Source: Streptomyces sp. HM190
GTDB lineage: Bacteria; Actinomycetota; Actinomycetes; Streptomycetales; Streptomycetaceae
Reading direction: 5' to 3'
DNA: 64,000 nt
Assembly: GCF_009857135.1 (NCBI RefSeq)
Contig: NZ_CP047318.1
Span: 5,394,001-5,458,000 of the forward strand
Shown: positions 41,280-50,464 of the stretch, piece after piece
How the letters are laid out: each line of letters opens with the position of its first letter
Position numbering within the stretch: the stretch's first letter is position 1
Notes under the pieces: model-generated
Databases searched by the model: none
What the model saw: only the letters and a program-made list of their open reading frames with translations
Told to the model about the DNA's origin: nothing
Made by a program: the position numbers and the translations under genes

Positions 41280-41894
41280 TCAGCGCGGCGCGTCCCGGAG
41301 CAGGCCGGTCAGCCGTTCCGCGGCGAGGCGGCGGAGTTCCTCGGCCACGACGACCCGTTCCTCCTCCGGGTCGTGGGCCAGACGGGACCGGATGCCCTCC
41401 AGGGTGCGGTCCAGGTGCTCCACCGCAGGGATGCCGTCCAGGCAGATGACGAACACATGACCGAAGCGGGCCTCGTAGGCGGCGTGGGCGGCGCTCAGGG
41501 CGGTGTGGGCCACGTCGTACGTGTCCGAGGGCAGGGAGGGGAGGGTCTCGCCGGCGAGCGCCTCGGTGAGGTCGGTCGCCGTGAGGTCGTACGCGGCCTC
41601 GTCGGAGGCGGCCAGCAGGGCGTCCAGGTCCGGGTAGGGGCGGTGGTCGGTGAGCCGGTGGGCCCAGCGGAGGCTGCGCAGACAGCCGAGGAGGGACTGC
41701 CGCAGGGTGTCCTCGGGGGCGTGGTTGAGCCACTGCAGGGCCTTCGGGCCCGGGGCGTGCGCCTGCTCCGGAAGGATGACCCGGCCGGGGAGGTGGGGGA
41801 GGCGGTGCGGAGGCAGCGTGGTTCCTCGGCGGTGCGTAGGGGCCGGCAGGTCAGGCTGAGCGAGAAGTGCCACCACGTTATCGAGGTGGGTCAT
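41280..41894 (-). CDS. OHCU decarboxylase-family protein (UraD-like) with altered active site
   Basis: The 204-residue protein matches the OHCU decarboxylase fold in its C-terminal half: AAHAAYEARFGHVFVICLDG and RSRLAHDPEEERVVVAEELR. The true enzyme, of ureide formation from urate, has a catalytic His in HPRIG and a Glu in an SRAEQAG-like motif; here the corresponding stretch is LTDHRPYPDLDALLAASDEA and neither motif is seen. No uricase or transthyretin-like gene is nearby. The start ATG 41894 (MTHLDNVVALLAQPD) fits family length. The enzyme activity is therefore uncertain. Confidence 0.65.
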   Translation of the reverse strand: MTHLDNVVALLAQPDLPAPTHRRGTTLPPHRLPHLPGRVILPEQAHAPGPKALQWLNHAPEDTLRQSLLGCLRSLRWAHRLTDHRPYPDLDALLAASDEAAYDLTATDLTEALAGETLPSLPSDTYDVAHTALSAAHAAYEARFGHVFVICLDGIPAVEHLDRTLEGIRSRLAHDPEEERVVVAEELRRLAAERLTGLLRDAPR

Positions 41895-42062
41895 GGGCTG
41901 TCCGTTCGCTGCCCGAAATTCACCCGGTCGGGCAAGTTTCGGACTCTGTGGTGGACTGGTGGGGTGGTCGGACGTCGTAGGTTCGAGGGGGAGGCACGGG
42001 GGAGCGGACAGCAGAGAGGTGTGCGAGATGTGGCGTAAGCGGACCGGGGCCGGGAGCGCGTC

Positions 42063-43715
42063 GTGAGCGGTGGCCGACGCCGGGCTCCCCGCAGGAGGAC
42101 GGCGATCACGTCGAAAGGGTTGCTCCTGGGTTCCGGGGTCGTCCTGGCGGGTGGTGCCGTCGCCGTGGCGGTGACCGTGTGGCCGGGCGGTGACACCCGC
42201 ACGGCGGGCGGCTCGCGGCCCTCGCAGGAGTCGTCGTCCGTGAGCGCCGCGAAGGGCTCCCCCACGGCGTCCCCGTCGCCCTCGCGCTCGTACGCCCTGT
42301 CGCAGAAGCCGCGCACCGTCCCGGCGGTACGGCAGCACCAGGCCGCCCGCGGGCCGGGCTGGCGCCCCTCCGACGGCGCCAGGGTGGTCGTACGGAACGG
42401 GGTGCTCGCCGACGAGGGACGGCTGACCGCCGGGGAGCTGGGCCTGGCGTACGCCGGGGACGCCAGGCCCCGCGAGGGCGACGTCGAGCTGGCGCTCACC
42501 GGATCGGGCAAGTCCGCCTCGGAGGCGTACACGCTCACGGTGAAGGACCGGCGGGTGCGGATAGCCGCGCCGGCCGAGGCCGGGGTCTTCTACGGCACCC
42601 GCACCCTGAAGCAGACGGTGCGCGGCGGCGGTACGGCGCCGGAGGGCGTGATCAACGACGAGCCGGCCAAGCCGGAGCGCGGGTTCATGCTCGACATCGC
42701 GCGCAAGCACTTCACGGCCGGCTGGATCGAGGACCGCGTCCGGGAACTGGGCGACCTCAAGTACAACCAGCTCGGCCTGCACTTCTCCGACGACCAGGGT
42801 TTCCGGATCGAGTCCTCCAGCCATCCCGAGGTGGTGTCGGACCAGCACCTCACCAAGGCGCAGGTGCGGAAGATCGTGGCGCTCGCCCGGAGCCGCCACA
42901 TCGAGGTCGTCCCCGAGATCGACTCGCCCGGCCACCTGGGGGCCGTGATCGCCGGGAACCCGCAGCTCCAGCTGGTCAACGCGCAGGGCGTCGCCGCGCG
43001 CGGGGCCGTCGACATCTCCAAGCCGGCCGCCGCGAAGACCGTCGACGAACTCCTGAACGAGTATGCGGGGCTGTTCCCCGGCGCGCGGTGGCACGTCGGC
43101 GCCGACGAGTACCGGGCGCTGATGGTGTCGAACCCGGAGGCGTCCTACCCGCAGCTGGCGGCCGCCGCGCGGGCGAAGTACGGTGCCGGCGCCACCGTCG
43201 CCGACCTGGCGACCGGCTGGCTCAACGACCGGGCCGCGGTGATGCGCGGCCACGACCGGACGGTGCGGGCGTGGAACGACGGGTTCTTCCGGGGCGGCCG
43301 CGTCCAGGCGGACAAGCGGATCCAGGTCGCCTACTGGACGGGCAAGGAGATCGGGGCGCGGCAGCCGGTCGAGTACCTGAGCGCCGGGCGGCAGGTCGTC
43401 AACTACAACGACGAGTACCTCTACTACGTGCTCGGTGAGCCCAACCAGTTCTTCTACCCGACGGGGCAGCGCATCTACGAGTCGTGGACGCCGCGGGTGC
43501 TGCGCGGTACGACCGCCGTGCCCGCGCAGTACGACAAGCAGATCCTCGGCGGTGTCTTCGCCGTCTGGTGCGACCTCGCGAACCGGCAGACCGAGGCCCA
43601 GGTGGCGGCCGGGGTGCGCATGCCGCTGCGGGCGCTGTCGCAGAAGCTGTGGGACCCGGCGAAGCCGACGCTGTCGTGGACGCAGTTCCGGGCGCTGGCG
43701 GCAAAGGTGAGCTGA
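42063..43715 (+). CDS. GH20 beta-N-acetylhexosaminidase, secreted
   Basis: The enzyme hydrolyses terminal GlcNAc/GalNAc, for example from chitin fragments, outside the cell. The 550-residue product has an N-terminal signal/anchor (LLLGSGVVLAGGAVAVAVTV), a Ser/Pro linker, a GH20b-like domain ending YTLTVKDRRVRIAAPAEAGV and a GH20 catalytic barrel: RGFMLDIARKHFTAGWIEDR, LHFSDDQGFRIES, EVVPEIDSPGHLGAVIAG and the catalytic Asp-Glu in WHVGADEYRAL. C-terminal WNDGF, YNDEYLYYVL and WCDLAN complete the pocket. GTG 42063 is the first start; it is divergent from the UraD-like gene. Confidence 0.9.
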   Translation: MSGGRRRAPRRRTAITSKGLLLGSGVVLAGGAVAVAVTVWPGGDTRTAGGSRPSQESSSVSAAKGSPTASPSPSRSYALSQKPRTVPAVRQHQAARGPGWRPSDGARVVVRNGVLADEGRLTAGELGLAYAGDARPREGDVELALTGSGKSASEAYTLTVKDRRVRIAAPAEAGVFYGTRTLKQTVRGGGTAPEGVINDEPAKPERGFMLDIARKHFTAGWIEDRVRELGDLKYNQLGLHFSDDQGFRIESSSHPEVVSDQHLTKAQVRKIVALARSRHIEVVPEIDSPGHLGAVIAGNPQLQLVNAQGVAARGAVDISKPAAAKTVDELLNEYAGLFPGARWHVGADEYRALMVSNPEASYPQLAAAARAKYGAGATVADLATGWLNDRAAVMRGHDRTVRAWNDGFFRGGRVQADKRIQVAYWTGKEIGARQPVEYLSAGRQVVNYNDEYLYYVLGEPNQFFYPTGQRIYESWTPRVLRGTTAVPAQYDKQILGGVFAVWCDLANRQTEAQVAAGVRMPLRALSQKLWDPAKPTLSWTQFRALAAKVS

Positions 43716-43797
43716 GGGCGCCGGGGTGGGAGCCGGGCGCGCCGGGGTGGGAATGGGGTGGACGGGCGGGGCCGGTGAACCGTATGTTCCGCGTGTT

Positions 43798-43833
<36 letters not shown>

Positions 43834-43922
43834 CGAGGGTCTGGGGAGGACCGCGCTCGGCTCGTTCACCGCATTCGCTTTCTTCCGCGTCCGGGGGACG
43901 CGGTCGCACGGGGGGATTTGGC

Positions 43923-44756
43923 ATGACCTGTACACGCTGTCGGCAGTTCGACGCGGCACCGGGAGGAGAACTCTGCCGGGCCTGCGAGGCCGCGGACCTG
44001 CACCCGGACGTGGGCCCGAGCCTGCCGCAGGCCCCGCCGCTCCCGCGGGCCGGCGGGGTGCCGCAGTTCGGCCCGGGGGCCCCGGCGTCCTGGCTGCGGT
44101 CGCCGGTGGGTTTGGGGCGGGCCGTGGCGGTCCTGCTCGGCGTGGTCGCCCTCACGGACCTGGCCGCGGTGTGGGCGGACGTCACGATGCTCGACGTCCT
44201 GGGCCGGGTGTCGGACGGCACGTACGGCTCGGCGATCGAAGCCGACGCGGACCGGGCCGACCGGCTGTTCGCCCTGACCGGTGCGGTCCAGACGGCAGCC
44301 TTCCTGGCCACCGTGGCCGTGTTCCTCGTCTGGTTCCACCGGGTGCGCGTCAACGCCGAGGTGTTCGAGCCGTTCGGCCACCGCAAGAAGCGGGGCTGGG
44401 CGATCGGCGGGTGGTTCGTGCCCGTCGTGAACCTCTGGTTCCCGCGCCGGGTCGCGATCGACGTCTGGGACGCGAGCAGCCCGTGGGCGAAGCCCCGGTC
44501 GCATGCGCTCGTCAACGCCTGGTGGACGTTCTGGCTGATCGGCAACGGGGTGAGCCAGGCCGGCAGCCGGGCCTACGCGCGGGCCGAGACGGCGGACGAG
44601 ATCCACTCGGCCACGCAGGTGGTGCTGTTCGCCGACGCCTTCGAGATCCTGAGCGCCGGGCTCGCCGTCCTCTTCGTCCTCACTCTCACCCGGATGCAGG
44701 ACGACAAGGCCCGGAGCGGACCGCGCCCGGCCGAGTCGGAGCCGGTGACGGCCTGA
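43923..44756 (+). CDS. DUF4328 membrane protein with N-terminal zinc-ribbon-like motif
   Basis: The 277-residue protein begins with MTCTRCRQFDAAPGGELCRAC, two CxxC pairs that likely bind zinc. After a Pro-rich linker come membrane segments (AVAVLLGVVALTDLAAVWAD, ALTGAVQTAAFLATVAVFLV) and the DUF4328 core: WFHRVRVNAEVFEPFGHRKK, WAIGGWFVPVVNLWFPRRVA and HALVNAWWTFWLIGNGVSQA. The family is widespread in actinobacteria with unknown function. ATG 43923 follows GGGGGGAT. It stands in a set of Streptomyces-specific unknown genes. Confidence 0.85.
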   Translation: MTCTRCRQFDAAPGGELCRACEAADLHPDVGPSLPQAPPLPRAGGVPQFGPGAPASWLRSPVGLGRAVAVLLGVVALTDLAAVWADVTMLDVLGRVSDGTYGSAIEADADRADRLFALTGAVQTAAFLATVAVFLVWFHRVRVNAEVFEPFGHRKKRGWAIGGWFVPVVNLWFPRRVAIDVWDASSPWAKPRSHALVNAWWTFWLIGNGVSQAGSRAYARAETADEIHSATQVVLFADAFEILSAGLAVLFVLTLTRMQDDKARSGPRPAESEPVTA

Positions 44757-44872
44757 CCGTTCCGGTCCCCGCCTGCCGGCAGGGGATCCGGGCGGGCCGC
44801 CGACCGCGGGGAATCGTGCGGATTGCCCGATTCCGGGGGCGGGCTCCCGTGCGGCTGTGGTGCATTCCCGGC

Positions 44873-45411
44873 ATGGGGTACTGGGGGTACTACGTCGTGG
44901 CCCGCAGCGAGCGGCCGCTCGCCGAACTGGACGCGCCGGCCGGGGCGCGGGGATGACCCTGCGCACCGCCTCGGCCGACGGCCGGCAGGTGTGGGCCTGC
45001 CCGAGCGGTGCCGACGACGGCTCGGCGGGCGGCGGTGCCGGTGACGCCGGGAACATGAGCGCGCTGGCGCGGGAGACGGGTTCACCCGCGCCGTTCGGCT
45101 ACGTCCTGGACAGCGACTGCGTCGTGGTGGAGGCCGCCGCGCCGGAGAGCGGGGCGTGGACTACCTGCCTGGCGCGGACCGCGATGGCCGACTGCCTCGG
45201 CGACGGCGGCCAAGGGCTCACCGCCGACGACTACTTCCTCGAACCGCGTGACGCCGCCGGACGGGCCGTGGCCTGGGTGGCGGAGGCGGGACGGGTCGCC
45301 GCGGAGAGGGGCCTGGCCGACGTGTTGGCCTCGGAGCCTGGACCGGTGGACCCTCTGGCTGAAAATATCCTCTTCCGATTGCTCGACCGGCTCGGAGTCG
45401 TCCCGCTGTGA
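44873..45411 (+). pseudogene. Streptomyces conserved hypothetical, frameshifted after 27 codons
   Basis: The first frame starts MGYWGYYVVARSERPLAELD and stops at a TGA (44954-44956). From ATG 44953 a second frame continues MTLRTASADGRQVW and later FGYVLDSDCVVVEAAAPESG, DDYFLEPRDAAGRAVAWVAE and ILFRLLDRLGVVPL. As I recall, full-length streptomycete relatives carry both parts in one frame. One missing G in the run CGCGGGGATG would explain the break. It may be a real pseudogene, a sequencing error, or two coupled frames. Confidence 0.55.
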
Positions 45412-45538
45412 CACTCCCGGGCCGTTGCGCGCAGTAAGGGGAAGTGCGGGTTCCGTTAACGGGCGTGGGGGGAACGCCGGGAAGTTCTCGGATGCGGAGC
45501 CCTGTCGAGCGAGGACGAGCAGGATCGAGGGAGGCGTG

Positions 45539-46111
45539 ATGAGCCTGGTGGAGCTGATCGCCCAGGCCGACGAACGCGGTCTGGCGGCAAGCGGACTGGC
45601 TTGTTTGGACCGTTGCGTACCGCTTCTCGGCGGCGGCGACGACGTCCTGCGCCCGCTGTGGGCGGGACTGGTGGACGACGGGGACGGCTGGGGGGAACGG
45701 GTCGCGAAGATACGCCGTGAACTGGAGAGCGGCACCGCCCCCGGCGGCGCCGGCGAGGCGGAGGACGTCGTCGGGCTCGCCCGCCGGATGCTCGACGCGG
45801 TGCCCGGCGAACGGTCCGGCGCGGGGCTGCGCGCGTGGGCGGAGGTGTGCTCCGTCGCCGCGCTGCGCATCCATCAGCTGCTCGATCCGCTGGACCGCGG
45901 GGGAGCGGAGGCCGTCGACGCGTGCCGGGAGGGACGCGCCGACGGCGCGTCCCATCTCGTCGCCGCCGAACTCCGGCGCCAGGTCACCGTCCTGGAGCTG
46001 ATCGCCGGGCACGGCGCGGGAGCCGTCCGGCAGGCGCTCGACGTCTCCACGGAGGGACGGCGCGTCCTGCGCGCGGTCGTGTCGCGGCGGGCGCGCGGCG
46101 TACCGGGCTGA
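45539..46111 (+). CDS. Conserved Streptomyces helical hypothetical protein
   Basis: The 190-residue protein is mostly alpha-helical and charged: MSLVELIAQADERGLAASGL, ADGASHLVAAELRRQVTVLE and QALDVSTEGRRVLRAVVSRR. One Cys in DRCVPLL and two later. No transmembrane segment or known motif. GAGGGAGG precedes ATG 45539 at a good distance, while the open frame extends further up without a ribosome-binding site. It is 127 bp after the frameshifted gene in the same direction. Function unknown. Confidence 0.65.
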   Translation: MSLVELIAQADERGLAASGLACLDRCVPLLGGGDDVLRPLWAGLVDDGDGWGERVAKIRRELESGTAPGGAGEAEDVVGLARRMLDAVPGERSGAGLRAWAEVCSVAALRIHQLLDPLDRGGAEAVDACREGRADGASHLVAAELRRQVTVLELIAGHGAGAVRQALDVSTEGRRVLRAVVSRRARGVPG

Positions 46112-46234
46112 GGGCGCGCAGCCGCGCGTGGGGCCGGGGGCCGGGGTCGGGAGTGCTGCCGCGCCGCTCGTGAACCGGGCTTTGCGAGCGGGTTCTGTGG
46201 GTGTCCTGGGTGCGGGTGTGGGGGTCCTGCGCCG

Positions 46235-46732
46235 GTGTCGTCGAAGGGGCCCGGATCGTGTGACGCGAGGCGCGGGACGAGCGCTTGTACGGGTGTGAGC
46301 GCACAGCAGACATTCGGTTCGGTCAGGTCGGTCGGTTCGTCCGGGGTGAGCGGCGGGCCCGCGCAACGGCCGGGAAGCGCGGCCAAGCCCCTGCGCTGGG
46401 CCGCCGACACGGTGGCGGTCATGCGGGAAGGGGCGCGGGTGCGCCTCGACTACTCGGCGCAGAGCCTGTGGCGGGTCGACCGGATGATCGAGGAGATACG
46501 GCAGGAGGGCGCGCCCTACGCCGCCGTGCAGTGCGTCCTGCGGGGGTTCGGCGCTTACGGCGGCGAGGTCGTCGTGCGGTGGGCCGGCGGTGAGTGGGTC
46601 CAGGAGGCGGGCGCCCACTGGGTCCGCACCTGGGACGGCCGCTTCTGGGACCCCTTCGAGGAGGCCCGCCGCTGCTACACGGGGGAGGGGTCGCTGCGGC
46701 TGCTGTGCCGTGACGCGATGCGATGCGAGTGA
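46235..46732 (+). CDS. Hypothetical protein, Trp-rich C-terminal domain
   Basis: The product is 165 residues from GTG 46235, or 145 from GTG 46295. After a disordered start, about 110 residues appear globular: RWAADTVAVMREGARVRLDY, LWRVDRMIEEIRQEGAPYAA, YGGEVVVRWAGGEWVQEAGA and WVRTWDGRFWDPFEEARRCY. The pattern resembles DUF3806-like or immunity-type proteins but I cannot assign a family. It ends just before a large inverted repeat. Neither start has a strong ribosome-binding site. Confidence 0.6.
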   Translation: MSSKGPGSCDARRGTSACTGVSAQQTFGSVRSVGSSGVSGGPAQRPGSAAKPLRWAADTVAVMREGARVRLDYSAQSLWRVDRMIEEIRQEGAPYAAVQCVLRGFGAYGGEVVVRWAGGEWVQEAGAHWVRTWDGRFWDPFEEARRCYTGEGSLRLLCRDAMRCE

Positions 46733-46738
46733 GGCCGG

Positions 46739-46973
46739 GCGCCTGATGGCTCGGGGGTGCGCGGTGGCGGGTGCGGGCGCGTCGTGGTTTCTCGCGCAGT
46801 TCCCCGCGCCCCTGACGGGACGGGCCCACGGCGGCCCGCCCTTCAGCCTGAAAAGCGCCTGAAAAGCACAAGGGGCAGCCCCAGGCGCACTTCAGGGGCG
46901 CGGGGAACAGCGCGAACAACCCCCACACACCCGTACCCGCCACCGCACCCCCGGCCCGAGCCATCAGGCGCCC
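46739..46973. repeat. Large imperfect palindrome (about 75-bp arms)
   Basis: The left arm (46739-46815) starts GGCGCCTGATGGCTCGGG and ends CAGTTCCCCGCGCCCCTGA; the right arm (46892-46973) is its complement with a few gaps. The inner 24 bp of each arm match 23 of 24. The inner CGCGCAGTTCCCCGCGCCCC part is a sequence I recognise as dispersed in streptomycete intergenic regions. It separates convergent genes and could form a large hairpin or cruciform. Confidence 0.8.
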
Positions 46974-46983
46974 CGGCCACCCG

Positions 46984-49530
46984 TCACGGCGTCAGGCTCT
47001 GACCGAGTCGCGCCCCCGCGGCCGTACCCAGCTGCGTCACGCCGTAGTACGTCGACCTCGTCGTCGTCGGCGTGCCGCCGGGCGAGGGGACGTACAGGAG
47101 CGTGCCGGTGCCCGCGTCCTCGCCCTCCACGCCGATGACCAGGTCGGCGTACCCGTCGCCCGTGACGTCCGTCAGGGAGACGGCGGAGCCCAGCTTGTCG
47201 TCCTTCTCCGTGGCACCGGGCACGTCGGGCGAGTCCTGGGAGAGGGCGAGGGAGCCGGTGCCGGTCAGCCCGGAGGCCGTGCCCTTCAGCAGCCACACCG
47301 AGCCCGCGTTCGCGCGGTTCGTCCCGGCGCGGGTGATGTCCTCGTCGGGCGCGCCGGTGAGGACGTCCCCGTAGCCGTCCGCGTCCACGTCCCCGACGGA
47401 CACCGACGCGCCGAACCCGTCGGACGCCTCGGACGCGCCCTCCACGTCCGCCGTGCTCTGGTGGACCGTCCGCACGCCGGTCGTGGTGGGGCCCGTGGCC
47501 GAGCCGGGGACCACGGTGACCTGGCCGCCCGCGTTGCCGCCCGACTCACCCGTGTACGGCTGGCCGACCGCGATGTCGTCGTAGCCGTCGCCGTCGACGT
47601 CGCCCGTGGCGACGGCACGGCCGCCCTTCACCGTCAGCGTCGCCGCCTTGGTGAGCCCCAGCGACCGGGAGCCCCTGAACCAGGTCACCTTGCCGATCCC
47701 GGACGCGTCCCGGTAGTTGAGGGCCACGTCGGCGTACCCGTCGCGGTTGAAGTCGCCGCTCGCGGCGTCCGCGTACGCGAGCGGGCCCGTCGCCGTGGTG
47801 AGATCACCGGCGACCTCGTGACCGTCGTCGAACCGGGCCGCCCAGTTGCCGCCCGTGCCGGTGGCGGCGGTGAACACGTCCGCCCTGCCGTCGGCGTTGA
47901 AGTCGCCGACCGCGACGGTCGACCCGAACCGCGCGCCCCTCGGCTCGTAGTCGTCGCCGAGGGCCATCGTGTCGGCGTCGGCGGTGAAGGAGGGCCCGTA
48001 GAGGATCGTCACCGCGCCGCGGTCCGCGTGCCCGGTGGTGTCGTCCTCGCCGGGCGCGCCGACCGCGAGGTCCGCGTACCCGTCGCCGTTGATGTCGCCC
48101 CACGCGGTGGCCGACCCCCACTGGTCGCCGGACTCGGCGGCGCCGGGGACGCCCGCGCTCGCCTGGTCCAGCCGCAGCCGGGAGGCGGCGACCGGGCCGC
48201 CGGTCCCGCCCGGCACGAGGGTGATGACGCCGCTGCCGGTCCGCGGCGTCGCGGCGACCAGGTCGCTGACGCCGTCCCCCGTGTAGTCGGCCGTCGGGAT
48301 CGCGGAGTTGCGGGCGGGGGAGGCGGCGTAGCGGCGGATCTCGGGGAGTTCCGCGTACAGGTTCGCGCCGGGGGAGGCGGTCGACACCGCGTCCTTGCCA
48401 CCGGAGATCACCGGCAGTTCGGCCTGCTCGTCCTGCCCGTACACGCCGCTGTCCTCGGACGCGGTGAGCGTGACCGTGCCGGTCGGGTCGCCGCCGTACT
48501 GGCCGAGCTTCCAGGCCGCGAGGCGGGCCACGGACTCCACGGCGGCCCGGGTCGGCGTGGCGCCGTCGTAGTCGCCGAGGACCGCCACGCCCGTCGAGGC
48601 ACCGTCGAAGCCCGGGGTGTGCGCGCCGCGCACCGGCAGGTCGGCGCCGCCCGCGCGGCCCTCGTGGATCCGGCCGCACTTGTCGACGACGAAGTTGTAC
48701 CGGAGGTCGCCGAGGCCGGCCGTCTCCGTGTCGTACGCCATGAGCGCGCGGATCAGCGCCGGGGACTCGGCGCAGCTGTAGGCGTCGCTGCCGCCCGTGT
48801 GGTGCACGAACACAGCGCTGACCTCGGCGTCGTACCGCGGCGCCCCGGCCACCGTCGCCTCGTTCGCGCCCCACCGGGCCCGGCCGACGATCGGGGGCCG
48901 GGTGACGGTGGAGGGGACGGCGACCGGCGGATCGTCGGTGACGAACGCCGCGGTGCGCATACCGCCGACGCCCGCCGTGGCCCGCGCCCCGCCAGCCGCG
49001 CCCCGCGCACCGGCCGTCGTGGCGGTGTGTCCGGTGGGGCCGCCGTCCGTCGTCCCCGGGTCGACGAGGTCGACCCGCAGCCCCTCCGGGAGCCCCGCCG
49101 GTGATCCGCCGGCCGTGACGATCCGGGCCTCGACGCCGTCGCTGGGGCCGACCCACAGCGGCTCGGAGGCGCCGCGCGTGCCGCCGGGCGGCGTGGCGGA
49201 CGGCCGCAGGGCGCGCCAGGCGCTCCACCGGCCGGTGGCGGTGGCACGGGTGCGCACCTGGGCCGTGCCGTCCAGCCGGGCGGACGCGTCGGTCCAGGAG
49301 ACGCCGAGGAGCGAGAACGGCGCGGTGCGGGTGCGGGCCAGGGCGGGGCGTCCGCCGTCGGCGGACATGAGCGCCACGTCGCGCACCTCGGCGGGGCGCG
49401 GGGCCCCCGCCACGGAGGCGACCGCGCCGTGTGCGCCGTCCTGGGGGGAGGCCACGGCGTACGACACCACGCTCGCGCCACCCGCGACGGCGGCGCCGAG
49501 CGTCAGCCATGCCCTTCGCTTCGCACTCAT
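46984..49530 (-). CDS. Secreted PGRP-domain N-acetylmuramoyl-L-alanine amidase with FG-GAP repeats
   Basis: The 848-residue protein starts with a signal peptide (AWLTLGAAVAGGASVVSYAV). Residues about 190-380 form a peptidoglycan-recognition/amidase-2 domain: RARWGANEATVAGAPRYDAE, AVFVHHTGGSDAYSCAESP, LRYNFVVDKCGRIHEGRAGG and GVAVLGDYDGATPTRAAVES. The remainder is a seven-bladed-propeller-like array of FG-GAP repeats, each with a Ca-binding DxNxDGxxD loop such as DINGDGYADLAVGAPGED, DFNADGRADVF, DFNRDGYADVALNY, DVDGDGYDDIAVGQP and DVDADGYGDVLTGAPDE. It probably cleaves or senses cell-wall peptides. ATG 49530 is preferred for its signal peptide. Confidence 0.88.
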   Translation of the reverse strand: MSAKRRAWLTLGAAVAGGASVVSYAVASPQDGAHGAVASVAGAPRPAEVRDVALMSADGGRPALARTRTAPFSLLGVSWTDASARLDGTAQVRTRATATGRWSAWRALRPSATPPGGTRGASEPLWVGPSDGVEARIVTAGGSPAGLPEGLRVDLVDPGTTDGGPTGHTATTAGARGAAGGARATAGVGGMRTAAFVTDDPPVAVPSTVTRPPIVGRARWGANEATVAGAPRYDAEVSAVFVHHTGGSDAYSCAESPALIRALMAYDTETAGLGDLRYNFVVDKCGRIHEGRAGGADLPVRGAHTPGFDGASTGVAVLGDYDGATPTRAAVESVARLAAWKLGQYGGDPTGTVTLTASEDSGVYGQDEQAELPVISGGKDAVSTASPGANLYAELPEIRRYAASPARNSAIPTADYTGDGVSDLVAATPRTGSGVITLVPGGTGGPVAASRLRLDQASAGVPGAAESGDQWGSATAWGDINGDGYADLAVGAPGEDDTTGHADRGAVTILYGPSFTADADTMALGDDYEPRGARFGSTVAVGDFNADGRADVFTAATGTGGNWAARFDDGHEVAGDLTTATGPLAYADAASGDFNRDGYADVALNYRDASGIGKVTWFRGSRSLGLTKAATLTVKGGRAVATGDVDGDGYDDIAVGQPYTGESGGNAGGQVTVVPGSATGPTTTGVRTVHQSTADVEGASEASDGFGASVSVGDVDADGYGDVLTGAPDEDITRAGTNRANAGSVWLLKGTASGLTGTGSLALSQDSPDVPGATEKDDKLGSAVSLTDVTGDGYADLVIGVEGEDAGTGTLLYVPSPGGTPTTTRSTYYGVTQLGTAAGARLGQSLTP

Positions 49531-49873
49531 CGGCCGGTACGCATGGTTCCCACGGCGAATCAAATGCCCCACCCCTACACGAACAACGCGAAGACACCAC
49601 CCGGCACGAGGGTGGCCTTCTATTCAGAGCACAAGCCGCCACGAACATCACCATCGGACGACACGCGTGTGACCCAAGTCATGCGATCGGCCACAGCTCC
49701 CTCCTCCGGGTGATCTCCGGCGGGTCCCTGCGGCGCTCAGTGACACTTCCGCGGGGCGCGGCGCAGATGACCGTGGGGCCCGGTGACGATCCCGAGGGGT
49801 CGGGGCCGGTCCCGGGACCGCGATGTCGTACTGACTAGGACAGCTCTTGGGCCAGGGAGGCGAACCTCGCCGC

Positions 49874-50464
49874 GTGCAGGCGTTCGACGGGGAACTGGGC
49901 GTGGCCGTCGCGCGGGCACAGGAGGGCGACGAGGCCGCGTTCGCGGTGGCCTACCGGCTGGTGCAGCCCGGACTGCTCGGGTACCTGCGCGGCATCGTCG
50001 GCGACGACGCGGAGGACGTCGCCTCGGACGCCTGGCTGGAGATCGCGCGCGACCTCGGGCGGTTCAAGGGCGACGGGGCCGGGTTCCGCGGCTGGACCGC
50101 CACCATCGCCCGGCACCGCGCCCTCGACCATCTGCGGCGCCAGAAGGTCAGGCCCCGGGCGACCGCCCTGGAGAACGACCTGCTGGAGCTGCCCGGCGTC
50201 CACGACACCCATGACCAGGCGCTGGAGTCGCTCTCCACCACGCAGGCCCTCGCGCTCGTCGCCCGGCTGCCCCGGGACCAGGCCGAGGCCGTGCTGCTGC
50301 GGGTGGTCGTCGGTCTCGACGGCCCCGCCGCGGCCCGTGTCCTCGGCAAACGCCCCGGCGCGGTCCGCACCGCCACGCACCGGGGGCTGAAGCGGCTGGC
50401 CCAGCTGCTCCGCACCGAGGGTGTGACGGAAGACGGCGCCCGGACGCTGGGGGAGTCGGGATGA
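49874..50464 (+). CDS. ECF RNA polymerase sigma factor (pair 1)
   Basis: The 196-residue sigma-70 factor has region 2 (AVARAQEGDEAAFAVAYRLV, GDDAEDVASDAWLEIARDL, FRGWTATIARHRALDHLRR) and region 4 (LARLPRDQ-like VARLPRDQAEAVLLRVVVGL, AAARVLGKRPGAVRTATHRG LKRL split over the helix-turn-helix). GTG 49874 is chosen because the paralogue at 52001 starts at the same alignment point; TTG 49847 behind AGGA is the alternative. The stop overlaps the start of its membrane partner (ATGA). About 55 percent identity by eye to the second ECF gene 2 kb away. Confidence 0.88.
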   Translation: MQAFDGELGVAVARAQEGDEAAFAVAYRLVQPGLLGYLRGIVGDDAEDVASDAWLEIARDLGRFKGDGAGFRGWTATIARHRALDHLRRQKVRPRATALENDLLELPGVHDTHDQALESLSTTQALALVARLPRDQAEAVLLRVVVGLDGPAAARVLGKRPGAVRTATHRGLKRLAQLLRTEGVTEDGARTLGESG

